From: Chrysoperla carnea
Taxonomy: Eukaryota; Arthropoda; Insecta; Neuroptera; Chrysopidae
DNA length: 64,000 nt
Direction: 5' to 3'
Assembly: GCF_905475395.1 (NCBI RefSeq)
Contig: NC_058339.1
Location: forward strand, 54,693,172 to 54,757,171
A model generated the notes under the pieces. The model made no database searches, had not been told where the DNA came from, and saw nothing but the letters and a program-made list of their open reading frames with translations. Numbering within the stretch: position 1 is the stretch's first letter; each line of letters starts with the position of its first letter. This document shows positions 35,386-48,188 of the stretch, piece by piece. Position numbers and translations under genes: made by a program.

Positions 35386-38300
35386 TTAATTGGATCGATG
35401 ACTATTTACATCTCCTTGAGATGATATTTCCGTACTTCCAGGACACCAAACTTTGAGAGCATCTCTGAAAAAAAAAATATATAACCAATCCAGGTTTTAA
35501 ACCAATCAGCTACAAACATGAATTAATTTTTAAAAGACCTTGCAAGACAATATCAATTTTAAGGCTTCTGTGAGGCGTTTCTCTTCGAGTAGAACAACTT
35601 TTAAGTGTGTCATTTGTTCCAAAAATTCTTCGTTTAAGAAATTTAGATAAAAAGTAGATAATAAACAATTCAAATGAGTTGCACACAATAATTTTTGCTA
35701 ATTTGTGATTAGTTCTTTTGAACTATAGTTCTCTCTTTTGAACTATATCCTGCACAAATTGTCCGTTGAGGTGGCAAATTTTAGGATTCATAAATTGATA
35801 TCTAAACCAAAAAAACGATCCTTTGACACAATACTTTAAGCAACAATTACAGGTTGTTTCAATAATTTTCATCGACACTTATTCGATTTGACTTTTTTTA
35901 ATTCTAATAATCCGATCGTCCATATTAAAGAATACAAGACTGAAAACGAACTTGATTAATGACGTACGGATTTTTGTATTATCTCAAGTTTCTATGCTAG
36001 AGAGATCGACAGACTGATCTACATTAAACAAAAAATTATTGCATACAATAATAATTACCTCATACACTTTTCAGGCAATCTTATAGCTTGTAACCAAAGC
36101 CATATTGCCAGAACAATGGACCATGTACGAAGTGGGCCAATTAAAAATGCCATTGTGCCATAGGCTAACCAAAAAAAGTATGCAAATAACATTTGTAGGG
36201 ATAAAACAATAAGAAATGGTATATGTTGAACAAATTTACGAATTTTTGTATTACTTATTTTGCCCGCATAAATGTGTAATCTAAAAAAAAAATATTGTAT
36301 TAGTATAAGAGAGTTGACAAAGTCACGAAAGTTGATTTCAGACTTGCTGGATTTTGGATAGTACTTTTCATATTGAAATTTGATACGAATGAAGTACGTC
36401 TGGAATTTGAGAACGAAAATGGCTGATTTAAAAAAAATTTTAACACAATTTTAAAAAAAAAGTCATCATTCGTGTCCTTAATTATTGCACTCATATTTGA
36501 AAAGTGTTTCAATTAGATTATATAGTGCAAATACATCACTAAAAAACACAAAACTTGTATTCAATTGAAAAGTGTCCAAAAAATTTATTTAAATCATACA
36601 TTTTCAAATTTCGCGCGTGAATGACGGAAACTCTGGACGCAATAGTCGCCATATTGTTTTATCGTCATGACGTCAGTTGGCTGTGTAAGCAAATGCGCCG
36701 ATAATTTGTACGATAATTTAAATTTTTTAGTTTATACAGCCATGTGACGAAATAACATGGCAAATACTATTACTATTTCATCGTTTTTAAAAAACTGAAC
36801 TTTGAACTGAATTTTAAATTTTATTTTGTTATTTTAGGAACCAAAACTAACATTATCCGACTGCTTTTTGTCTAAGTTATCTCTATAATAAATTTTTAGA
36901 TTTTTTCTCATATACAGTAAAATACACTATTAGACGCTAGATATTCATGACGTTGCTAACTAAAACGGTGTGGTGATAACACCACACCAAAATTCTAATG
37001 ATTAAAAAAAATAAACTTTTTCAAATTGTTTTAGAATGGATGTAATTTTAAAATAATTCAGTTTTACAATAAAAAAAATTTGGAAAACGGTTGACCCTGC
37101 AGGTCATCCCTGTAACTTCCCGCTAAGTATTGACTCAACTTTTCATTGTTTAGCGAAAATGTCGGTCCAAATAGGCCTCAAAATCTAAGTTTGGTCAAGC
37201 CCTTTCGAATGGCACCAACCGCGATCAAATCGGACAAGCCGTTCAAAAGTTATGAGAGGTTTACATACATCCACACACACTCATACATACATACAGCTAT
37301 ACAGACACCCTCGCGGAAGTAGTCAGGGAAGCTTCCTGACACCTTAAAACGTCGAGATCTGATGAAAACTCGATTTTGGCAAAACGGGGTGAAAACAATA
37401 ACTTCCCTATTTTCTTAGCGGGAAGTTAAAAAGAAATAAAATTATAATTTGCCAGGCAGTAAATCTATCGGTTTACAAACGTATATCCCCCATTAGTTAA
37501 CGTATTCGCAAGACGTTCTTCATCCATATCTAATTTCAAAAAAAAATATCCAAAATTCAGCCATCTTAAAATTAACTCACGAAACCGTTGCCAGCACTCT
37601 TATCATTTTATTGGCATGTTAATTAGATAGTGATAATATAATTGAATATTGCTTAATCGTATAAAAAATGAATCTATACTAATATTACAAAATGAAAAAT
37701 CCAGTTCAAATATAGCTTAGACAAATATTTTCTAAGAAATTATCTGAAATTTATCGAGAAATCCTTCTTTGTATAGAGTTTTGGACGATATCTCAGAAAT
37801 TATGCATCCAATCATTAAATAGTAAAAATCAGGACTCGGTAAAATGGAAAAATCACAAAAGTTCGTTTAAAATTTAAATAAAATCATTGCCTAAGATCCA
37901 GAAAAATATAAAAATCCATTTTATTGTTAGATAGTTTCAAAGTTTTTTCATACTTCTTAGATTTTCCTGACTTCTTAAATTCTTTTCCTGATAGTTCTTG
38001 GTTAGTGGCAACTCTACATTATACAATATTCAATCATTTTCTCTCCCACGTTAAAAAATAAGCTACATACTTAATATCACAGATATTTGCCAGCAAAAAA
38101 ATCATTGGTAAATGAAATGTAAATAATTGTAGAAAACCATAAGCGTATGTAAATGATCCTGGTAAGAATGCACCATTTATAAAAATTCCCCATGCGAATA
38201 TTACACCTAAATTATCATCAATAATATATCCTACGGACCATGGTCCAACACCAATATACAATGTATATAACATTATCGGATAAAATAATCGATCAACTGT

Positions 38301-41300
38301 TGATAATATCCATAATTTTCTGATTATTGATACGCCAAATCGAGATCTAGGTATAATGATTTTACCCGCTAAAAGTTATAATATAAATGTTTGTTAATTA
38401 ATCTAAATTATGAGTATATATATATTAATTGTAAAAATTTAATAATTACCATGAAATTGATAATTAAAATATTTTAAAACACATAATGGAACGACACAAA
38501 TAACAAGCATTACTCCAAACATACCCTGAAACTGGAATCAAATATAAAATGTAGTCAAAGCATTTGTTTTTAAGTTAAGAAACGGGCAAGTACGCATTTG
38601 CAAGGTCTATAGATACAGTATCGGATAGAACAAGAACATTTACAGAGGACTAGAAACTTTGTAAGTTTATATACAGGGGTGAATTTTATTTGTCTTCATA
38701 TGCGGGGTGTTCCAAAATCATATTTGCAATCATGGATATATCTATAGAAAAGAACTCCGCTTATTGAACAATGTATTCATAGACCTTGAGATTTACGTGG
38801 ATGGGGAAATAAAATCCGTATAATCTCTGAATAACTAATATGATAATTTTTCCCCTCTCACTAAGTTTTAGAATATTTTACAAAATTTAATACGGGATAA
38901 TTAAGTAAACCGCAGAAATGGAAAAATTCTAATTCTCTTAAAAATAGTTACTTACAATTTGGCTAACATTTGCCATTAATACAAATCGTGATAAAATCCC
39001 AAAACTCAGTCTGGTCCCATCCAATGAAAAAGGTTGAACGATTAAATTTTCACGGCCAAATTCATCTTTGGCAAATACCTGCAAAAAATATTTAAATCTT
39101 TATTACCCAAGTAGAGAAGTCAATAGCGATTTACGAACCGATATTTTGTTTAAACCAATTTCATAATTATGCGGATTCCATGGTGCGACGTATAAAGGCC
39201 CTTTTGAATTAGTACACTCTGTCCAATCTTCACTATTGATTTTAAATTTAACTTGAGTAATTTTTGCAGATGAAAATACAAGTATTCTATAACAGTTCAA
39301 GTTGCCAAGAGTTTTTATATGAAGCGTATTTAGATCGAAGGAAATTGTTATATATTATACCTGACATGAGTCGATTCGAGAATAACATTCGAGTCCTCAC
39401 GCAATGGTATTGCATATAATGCATGCTTGGGATTTGTTATTAAAATCACTGGCCACTCTCGATGTTTAACATCAATAAAAGATAATAAACCATGATCCAT
39501 TGCTACCAAACGAAATCTGAAAAGAAAAATCTTAATATTTAAAACATAAAGTCATGTTTACAGGTGAGTAAAAACTACAGAAGATATCGAGATATGATAT
39601 TTGAAGTTGTTTAGCAAAGCAGGTACATAAAAGTTAGTTTAAAATTAAAAAAAATAAAATATTTACACCCTGTTATCTTTCCAATCACCCAATTCCAATT
39701 CAAGAAATCCATCACGCTGTAACGTATACATATTTGGTACAATCCCACCTAATTGATGATAATGTCCGCATAAATACACAAATCCTTTTGTATATCGACC
39801 AAGAAGCGACCGGATTCCACCTTTTGTACGTGCCATAATACATGATGTTGGATAGTGTCCAAACCTACATACAAATACACATCTAACCATTACCAAAATG
39901 GGAAATTAATCTCAATTATAAAAAATAAAGAGTGTATACAATGCTACAAATGAGATTCTAGGTAGAATAGAAAAGTCGCTTGGGGCATTGTATACTATCT
40001 CTTAAATAAAATGAACAAACCAAATTGTATAATTGACACCTTCATATTGTGCTTGATCTATTAAATTAATAACATTATTTAATTCACGCTCTTTTAAAAT
40101 ACCCACAAAGTTAAATGGCCTTCGGGGTCCAGGTTCGATACAAGCATCAATACCAATAAACGAATATTTATCTTTTGCATAATTTAAATTATATTTATAA
40201 GAGCGTGGATATTTTTGGCCTTGAATTGAATAATTTACATAATAGTTTTGTTTCGATTCCAATCCAAAAACATTGAAATTATCTGAAATAAAAAATTTGT
40301 TAATGTAGAAGAGATTTTTTGCATCAGAATTTGTTTAAAAAATACAAAAATCGAATTTATTCAACGATTAGATTAACAATTTTCAAGATAATCGCTCGGA
40401 ATCGCGTGACAAATCCGAAACTAATTAACCAATTGTCAAATGATTCCAATTTTTTTTTTTTTTAGGTCAAAATTACAGTATGAACTTATTTTTAATCGAA
40501 TTTGGACGTAATGAATTTTTCTCGATTTTCTTTTTCTTTAAAATAATTGTAAAATTCGGCCATTAACAACAGCTATAGGGCCATTAACAATGGTACATTT
40601 AATTCACAATGCAAAAAACAAACAAAAGATTTGCCTCAGAATTTGATAAAATTCAGTTTATATAATAGACATCCTGGTGGAAAAAATATTTGGCGAAGGA
40701 ATAAGCCTTAGAGACTATAAAAGTCTTAAGAATTCTAATATTTTTGAATTTCTCAACGTTTTGGGACTGTCTAGTTCAGATTTATCCGTTCTTATTAAGT
40801 CTGAATTAATAATAAGAGTATAAGAATAAAGTATTTTTTCTTCAAATATTTTTTCCACCAGGGTATATAAGGCCTATAGTTTATATTGTAAATATGTCTC
40901 AAAAAATACAAAAATCGGGTTCATTTGTCGATTAAATTAGTAATTTCCTAGATATAATCTGTATTTTTAGATGTTACAATATTTTCACAACTTCCCTCGT
41001 CAGATAAGTTCCCTATTATACAAAATTGGTTTTTGCAATTCGCCCCATAAGAAGTGATTAAATACCGCTTAAAATCAACAAATTTTCAGACTTCAATATA
41101 TCAAAAACGGAAACTCAGTTTATCTACACTGATAATGATAATTTTTAAAGTAGCATTAATAAATTTAAGTAGTTCATAATTATTGCAAATAATTTAAAGT
41201 AAATTAAAATATTAGTTATCAAGTTTTTGACAATAAATCGATAGATAGTTAATCCTAATACTTCAAAAAATAATAAATACCATGATTTCCTCGTATATCT

Positions 41301-41778
41301 AACCAAACAGTAGACTTATTATTAAAACAATTATGTACAGCATTTCGATAAGCAATCCATTCACTTTCATATTGACGAGATCCAATATTGTTACTTTCTT
41401 TGGCATCAGTTAAGTCTCCCGAAGCGATAACTATCGGTGGATTAAATACAGGAACGGTATGTTCACAAAAATCTTTTAAATCACTTATCCTGGTTATATC
41501 ATGAAATATGCTTACATGCAAATCTGATATCTAAAAAAGGTTTTATTTCAGTTATTAAGGAGTAAATTATGGTATTTTTAAGTAACAATTACTTGTAAAA
41601 ACCACATTAAATGATCATCTGTGTGAGACATTTTTAAGTTGGATCTAATATTTGCATTTTTATTGTTATCATTTGTATAATTTATATCAACATTAATAAT
41701 ATTTGCAAAATTTGCAACGAAAATTGAAAACATCAGTACAAAAATTAATAAAATTATTGTAATATTTGTAATACGCAT
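35386..41778 (-). CDS. TMEM62: TMEM62 orthologue: metallophosphoesterase with C-terminal membrane domain (11 exons)
   Basis: Predicted exons on the minus strand: 41778-41593, 41530-41281, 40282-40021, 39864-39667, 39516-39361, 39286-39139, 39078-38956, 38531-38450, 38368-38071, 36280-36059 and 35464-35386. All junctions are GT-AG and the phases agree, giving about 667 residues (human TMEM62 is about 640). A signal-anchor-like helix lies at about 5-27. Calcineurin-type phosphoesterase motifs follow in order: D65-x-H67 (ISDLH), GD at 100-101 (ASGDLTDA), GNHD at 143-146 (completed across the exon 2/3 junction), H236 in FGHYP and GHYH at 266-269. A beta-rich middle region ends with QPFSLDGTRLSFG, a TMEM62 hallmark. 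Several hydrophobic helices follow (about 446-460 and through exons 9-10). The role of TMEM62 is not settled. The extended intron 9 holds a MITE. Confidence 0.9.
37113..37428. mobile_element. MITE with TAACTTCCCGCTAAG termini inside TMEM62 intron 9
   Basis: TAACTTCCCGCTAAG at 37113-37127 is matched exactly in reverse by CTTAGCGGGAAGTTA at 37414-37428. The interior has a CA-rich and CATA-rich run (37262-37310) and no ORF. Elements with a GCGGGAAGTTA end are common in insect genomes. Confidence 0.75.
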
Positions 41779-41799
41779 TTTGTGATTAATTTGTGTTTA

Positions 41800-44080
41800 T
41801 GCCATTATTGTACTTAAAATTTAGTTTTATTTTAATATTTATTATGTATCATCATACTTTAATAATTTAGTACTTAATTAAAAAATACTTAACAAAAATT
41901 TTTTTATCATACGTTCCATTTCGTTGACAGATGTCAAAATTTTTCAGAGATTATCAACTGTAATAATCAAAATATCAATTTTATGGTAAGTTCATTTTTA
42001 TGGATTACAGGTTTCTGTTTCTAAATTTTCTTTGGTGCTCCGAGATGGCGTTATATGTGTTAATATATTTAATACAGCATGTAACAAAGTTTTCAAGCGC
42101 ATTTATTTAATATAAAATATACATATCATGTCGATGGCAGATCTATAATTCCAGCCCAAAAAAACTCAAACTGAACTAACTCTGCCCGCATTAACTCAAT
42201 CCAATGCAATGGGTTGAATTGCATTTAAAAAATGATTCTTTTTTATTTCGGACAGATGTCAATCAAGTAAAAATATATCACATATCTTCTATCTTTGTTA
42301 GAAAGCGCTGTTTGATAAAGGAAAAATACATTAGATTTTCTTAAGTTGACTAGTTTTTTGACAATTGTCCGAAACAAAAGCATATTGGTGAAAAGCCTAT
42401 TGGTAAGTTATTGTGGTAGAAATTACAATGTTGTCATATTTTAAAAACTGTATATACATATTATCGTTAAAACCTCTTTTGTGTTGTCATAAAAAAAAAA
42501 AAAAACTAAAATTCGATAGATTTATAAAATTATAAGAATTAACACCATCTAAACGTGAAACAGAGGACTAGGAAATATTCTCTTTCTGATGGTAATGCAG
42601 AAATCTAGGATCGTATTATTTCAGTAATATGTTGTTTGTGTTGCATAAACAAATTACATTATGGACTAAAATACCAAGTTTCGGACGAAAATACCAAAGA
42701 ATTTGCTTGTAATAATAATAATAATCATCATAACCATGACAATAATAATAATCATAACAAAATTTAAATTAGAAATTTCCAATTGGTTCCAATTCATGAT
42801 ACGGATCGAATTGGAAATTGCATATTGGGTTCTGTTGGATTTAATTGGAATTTCGTTGGAATGAATTGGAAATTTTGAATTGGAATTTGTTGATTTTTTT
42901 ATCAGGGATGCCGTATTATATATGTACTCTCGTATATGTACTCTCGTCGTCTTTTACTGTAAAATTGAACCAAAAAAAAAAACATAAAATTCAAGTCCCT
43001 TTTAGTTTTAGATTGTTTTGAAACTCACTTTACGCGCATTACGGGCATTACAAGAACTTGAAATAATGTAAAATTTTGTTCATTTTTTTAATTATTTGGT
43101 CATTTGTAGCCTTTGCTTATTTATTTTCTCTGTTTGTGAGTATTCTGGAAGCCAATTAATACATTATTAATACACAACGATTAGAGCTTACTTTTATAAT
43201 AATAAGCAAAATTTTAAGGAAAAAATTTTATTTATTTTATCATCAGACCAATTTTTCGCAAAGTAGAATATTTACGGTGAAAATTTACGTTCAAAGTTCC
43301 AAATTATAAAATGTGAATTTTTCTCGAAATTTGGATTTTTTATTCAAGTACTTATATTAAATTTTTACAATTTCTATAAAATATTAAAATTAGTGAGAAA
43401 GTGAGCTACAGACGATAAATTATAATAAATTTTATTCTTTGTAGCTTTGCTAAATTATAAAAACTTTCAGAAAATCTTAAAACTATAAAAATAATTAACG
43501 AGGATCTAACTTGTTAATTCATTACCGTTGCGTCAAATTGAAAAATGGGTTAAAAACCTCGATAGTATGAGTTAAAAATCTTCCAAGACTAACAATAATA
43601 TTTAGAGTTAGGTTCAGAGTAGGTTTTGTTTTGCACACTTTCAAATGTTACTCTGTTCGGTTTGAACTGTTTACAGATTTAAGAAACAAAGTTTATTTGA
43701 AGTTTAAAAAAAATGTAAATTGAAAATGTGCAATTATAAAATATGAGACTTTTTGAAATTACAAAATAATACCTAAATAAAAACTATTTTCTGTCTAATT
43801 TTGAAATTATAAATTTATGCATGCAATATATTCTAAATGTAATCAGGGACGCCTTGATAAATTATTTCAACTATTATTTTTCTGAATGTTGTTTATGAGT
43901 TTTAATTAATTTTCACAAAATTAAAATCAGTCATATTTTCAATGTAAATAAGATGAGGAAGGCTGTGAACATATTATTACTGTACAGTTTGTTTTCGGAT
44001 ATGGATTGAAAAACAAGCATAAGTCATATTAAAGAAGTTCAATTAATTTGTTTTTGAGAAATTTCACCAAAATTCTGGAA
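41800..44080. other. Intergenic region between TMEM62 and the first unknown ORF
   Basis: No gene is supported. It contains an (AAT)n-like microsatellite at 42712-42760 and a run of degenerate AATTGGAAATT motifs at 42765-42895. As the space between divergently transcribed genes it must include both promoters, but I recognise no specific element. Confidence 0.45.
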
Positions 44081-44083
44081 AAA

Positions 44084-46549
44084 ATGGCCAAATTTTTTAC
44101 AAGTGCAAAAATTTTTGTTCGGAATATTGTTCATTTTTTGTTAGACGAGTTATGCACTTCACGTATGTTTCGAATTCCATTTAGACCAAAAGAAATGGAA
44201 ATAATAACTATACAAGAAGAGAAGAAATTATGGACTTTTCCGAAAACATCTGTCAGATTAATGTCATCTTGTCAACATTTTTGTTTGCAAAGTAGACAAT
44301 ATTTGTTTACAAAACCATTAGGATTGACAGCTGTACGTTCATGTAGAAATTTAATATTTCGAAGATATTGTTATCAAAATGTAAATTTGCCAGTGCCAAA
44401 TGTAAAAGAGAAAGAAAAAGTTAAAGGTAACAATGAAAAAGTTACAAAACATAATGAACATTCGAAAGGGAACGATTTTCACGAAATCAAAGAAAATAAA
44501 TCAAATATACGAAATATAATGAATACAACTTCATTAAATGTTGAAGATTTAAGCCATGATGATATTTTGGAGAACAATTTATTTAATTCTACTCAAGATG
44601 TAGAAATCGTAGGATCTGATGATGTTGCAAATTTAAATAGCGATCATGTTAATCGTTTGCCATTAAATTTACAGAACTTAATTAACGAAGTTGAAATTGA
44701 AACTCAAGTCTTTTCCGAGTTACTAAATGACACTCATGCCAGAAAAAATGAAAAAATACCAAAAACAGTGGAAGTCGCACCCTTAAAACCATTTAAGGCA
44801 AAAAATCAAATACCTGATTTAAGTAATATTTCCAAAAATAACTCACATTTAATTGATGTTTCCAACAACACAAAGTCATCGTTGAATGCGAAAAATAAAG
44901 TAACAAAATTAGATGATTTAAAAAAGCTTGTCCAGAGTCAGACAGATCAACCACCAGATGTACCGAAAAATGTCACTTACAACAAAACCTTATTGGATCC
45001 ACCAAATAAAGGTCCATTACCAATACTCTCAATCAAAGAAATACAAAACTTGGCCAAGAAAATGTGTGCTAAGCATGTTATAAAAACTGATCCTAAAATA
45101 TTTCAAAAACCAGTTAGCATTGCAAAGCCCAAAATACCGGAATCAATTGAGACTAAAAGTAAAATATCAATAAATAAACCACATACAGTCGATGCCTTTT
45201 CTCAAATACCTTCGGTTCAACTACCAAAAGTTGATTTAGAACATAATCCAGTTTTGGTTGAACGTAAAAATCGAATGGAAATGATAAAAAGAACATTACA
45301 GAAAGTCAAAACAATTGAAATGGATTCGATAGACGAAATAAAAACAATGTCAAATGCAATGTTAAAAGATCCAAAAGCTCCAACATTATTAACACTTGCA
45401 AGTCGAAATCGATATAATATCGGAGAAGGTGTAGCGCCGCCATTTAAAATACCATTTCGTATAACAAAAGATGCGAACCGAAATATGGGTGCGCGAAATA
45501 TTATAAAAGAACAACCGAAGAAAAATGTTGATGAAAGCGATGTTAAAATTATCCAACAAGGAGTATTAAGTTCGGAAGATATCCGTAAAAAATTTAATCC
45601 ATTATCATCACATTTACAACGACCAGGAACGGTTCCACTATACTCATCAAACTTAAAAAGACAAGTTTCATCTCAAATCAGTAAAATGTCCTCTGAGGAA
45701 GTACACCATAAATCACGTTTACCATTACCGAAAACAATTATACAGCAAACAATCAATTCAAAAAAACCTTCACCATCTATCAAATCAGAATTATTGTCCC
45801 AAACTCCATCCAAAGTAAGTATAAAGGAAAAGAGCTCCATACCAGTACGATCTAGCACCACAAAAAAATCAAAAGTAGAATTAAAACCGAAAGCTGCATA
45901 CGATAACATGACACGTAATATGAATACACCAGCACGAAACAGTTGGTCATATTTATTATCACATGCAAATAAAAAACAAATTTTACAATTAAAACAACCC
46001 AAACGTTTTTGTTCATCAACATCCGGTTACGATTCTGATTTTAGTAACGATACAGAATCAGGTGGAGCATTTGATCAAGATGACATGAATCAATGTAAAG
46101 AAGATGATTATAACATGATTGAAGTTAAAGTAAAAAAAAATTTACCATACTTGCAATCACATCGACCCGATTCATCAATTAATTTAACCGGTTTAGTTGA
46201 TCGTTCTATAGCCCAAGAATTACGTATGCAAGAAATCGAGGATCGAAAAGAACTAAATCACGATGATGTACATGCAACAATGAATCATCATAATGGAAAA
46301 CACGTAAACGAAGTGGTTATTACGACCGGTACATCAAATGCACAAAACGCTGATGATCCAGAATTTGATAGTATCCATGGGATTTATTGTAACCAAGTAT
46401 TATGTCCAACTTCATCCGATATGTTGACAAGATACATGAATTTTAGTTCACAAACTGAATCGGAGGATTTAAAAACGAAAATTAAATGTATGACGTCTGA
46501 AAACAAAGAATTAGTACACAACTCTAATAATAACGACAATAAAAGTTAA
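44084..46549 (+). CDS. Unknown long single-exon protein, first of a paralogous pair
   Basis: Open from 44048, but that codon is TTG. The first ATG is 44084 (aaaATGG, 821 codons); a second candidate, ATG 44261 (762 codons), begins MSSCQHFCLQSRQYLF and lines up with the start of the neighbour at 48189. From 44261 the first 38 residues lack acidic residues and are rich in R, K, S and C (ending FRRYC), which looks like a mitochondrial presequence. The rest is low-complexity, lysine-, serine- and asparagine-rich and mostly disordered-looking. Two islands are shared with the next gene: LPLNLQNLINEVEIETQVFS (coded from 44657) and LSIKEIQNLAKKM (from about 45022). An acidic segment, DSDFSNDTESGG, is near 46035. 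I recognise no domain and propose no function. A spliced 5' exon cannot be excluded. Confidence 0.8.
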   Translation: MAKFFTSAKIFVRNIVHFLLDELCTSRMFRIPFRPKEMEIITIQEEKKLWTFPKTSVRLMSSCQHFCLQSRQYLFTKPLGLTAVRSCRNLIFRRYCYQNVNLPVPNVKEKEKVKGNNEKVTKHNEHSKGNDFHEIKENKSNIRNIMNTTSLNVEDLSHDDILENNLFNSTQDVEIVGSDDVANLNSDHVNRLPLNLQNLINEVEIETQVFSELLNDTHARKNEKIPKTVEVAPLKPFKAKNQIPDLSNISKNNSHLIDVSNNTKSSLNAKNKVTKLDDLKKLVQSQTDQPPDVPKNVTYNKTLLDPPNKGPLPILSIKEIQNLAKKMCAKHVIKTDPKIFQKPVSIAKPKIPESIETKSKISINKPHTVDAFSQIPSVQLPKVDLEHNPVLVERKNRMEMIKRTLQKVKTIEMDSIDEIKTMSNAMLKDPKAPTLLTLASRNRYNIGEGVAPPFKIPFRITKDANRNMGARNIIKEQPKKNVDESDVKIIQQGVLSSEDIRKKFNPLSSHLQRPGTVPLYSSNLKRQVSSQISKMSSEEVHHKSRLPLPKTIIQQTINSKKPSPSIKSELLSQTPSKVSIKEKSSIPVRSSTTKKSKVELKPKAAYDNMTRNMNTPARNSWSYLLSHANKKQILQLKQPKRFCSSTSGYDSDFSNDTESGGAFDQDDMNQCKEDDYNMIEVKVKKNLPYLQSHRPDSSINLTGLVDRSIAQELRMQEIEDRKELNHDDVHATMNHHNGKHVNEVVITTGTSNAQNADDPEFDSIHGIYCNQVLCPTSSDMLTRYMNFSSQTESEDLKTKIKCMTSENKELVHNSNNNDNKS

Positions 46550-47179
46550 GGCCAACAAAAAAAATCGTTAAGGATTTTAAAAAACTAAACAAAATTTGAA
46601 ACTTGTGTACGACTTAATATTGATGATTGATAAATCAATAAGAAAATAATATACTTAGTGTGTGTCTCATGATTGTTGTCTTTTTTTCATTTAATCGATT
46701 TTTTTTCGTTGTGTGAGAATGTTAATCACAAATCGATTTTTCCATACTATTGTTTGGAAGAATTTTTTTCGTCAAATTATTTAGTGACGTTTTTTTTGTT
46801 ATTTTTTTATATTGATTTTCATGATTAATGTAAGCCTAGCACTTATGTAAATATGATGTGTAAAGATAAAAAACTGGATAAAAATTGTTTTTTTTTTTTT
46901 TAATTTCTTTTTCTAGGGCAATGTTTCTCAAAACACTCGAACACTGGAACTGAATTTTTATAGTACATACGTGTATCGAGTCGCATATAAGTACTTAGGG
47001 AGACTAGCCGATTCTTGCTAGTTTGCTCTAGCTAGATCTGCTCTAGCTAGATCTGTAGAGATCTCTTGCTGGGGATATTATGAGGTATAGCTGGAGCATA
47101 AAACGCTCTAACTAAAACTGCAGACAGCTTCTGATAGCTATAATGCTGTGTTTTTTTTTATGCTAGAAAAAAAATGGAT

Positions 47180-47950
47180 ACAAAATTTAGGGCCAAATTA
47201 TATGAAACGTCCGCGTGACTAAAATATCAAAAAATTAATCTTTATTGGCTATGCTATTTTTTCCCAAATAATTATATGATAGAACATCAAACATCGATAT
47301 GCATAAAGATTACTGCTGGCAAATGAATTTAAATATGGGTCCGATTTTGTAGCGAAACCAATCGAATCAATCATTTAGATAAATGTTAGTTCCTCTTAAT
47401 TTGGAGCATAGAATGCTCTATCTACTAGTGCCTATTATTCGATATGCCTTGTTGGGCATATATGTATAAATAAAAAAAAAAATTATGCACGGAAACGAAG
47501 AACAATCAGATCTTGCTCAATTTGTAGTAGATAGTCTATAATCTTAAAAGTTATCACACAAAAATTGAAAAGTCAGGAGTACTTCAGAAAATAAACCAAC
47601 CAAAGTTTGTTTTAAAGACCTATGCAAGAAAAAACCAGTGATGCAAAAAAGTCCAAACTAAGAGGCACTAATATTTATCTAAATGATTGATTCGATTGGC
47701 AGAAACTTATAAAACGAAGGAAAATTGCCCTGTTTCGCTATAACTTCGGACCCTGATTCAAATTCATTTGCCACCAGCAATCTTTATGCATATCGATGTT
47801 TGATGTTCTGTCATAGAATTAATTCAGAAAAATGGCAGAGCCGATATAATCGTGACTGTTTCCAACAATGGAAAATTAATTTTTATATTCGATATTTTAA
47901 CCAACCGGACCTTTGCAAATTTCATATAATTTGGTCTAAAATTTTTTTTG
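47180..47950. repeat. Large imperfect inverted repeat between the two unknown ORFs
   Basis: The left arm 47180-47405 (CCAAATTATATGAAA, ATCGATATGCATAAAGATT, GATTGATTCGATTGG in reverse form) pairs with 47655-47950 (ATTTATCTAAATGATTGATT, AATCTTTATGCATATCGATG, TTTCATATAATTTGG). The loop is about 250 bp. It looks like a non-autonomous element. The frame 47725-47955 lies inside and is not called. The rest of 46550-48188 shows nothing else except CTAGCTAGATCTGCT direct repeats near 47030-47055. Confidence 0.68.
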
Positions 47951-48188
47951 AATGAAAATTTTTTGCTTAAATAAAAAAAAAGTATGCTTAGATCAATAAA
48001 TAATATTGTTTTTTTGTTACGAAAAGAAAATGTTTTATAAATTTTGTAAAATTGAATACTTTTGAATTTTTGACTCCATCCAAGGAGTATGTAACGAATT
48101 AAAATTACAAAAAATAAAGAGTACACAAAAAGCTGATTATCTAATCAAAACAAAAATTTTGTAAATAAAAAATTTCGGAATAAAAGTT

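Noticed and set aside
45673-46002. 109-codon minus-strand frame inside the first unknown ORF
   Set aside because: Antisense shadow of a lysine/serine-rich coding region; no independent support.
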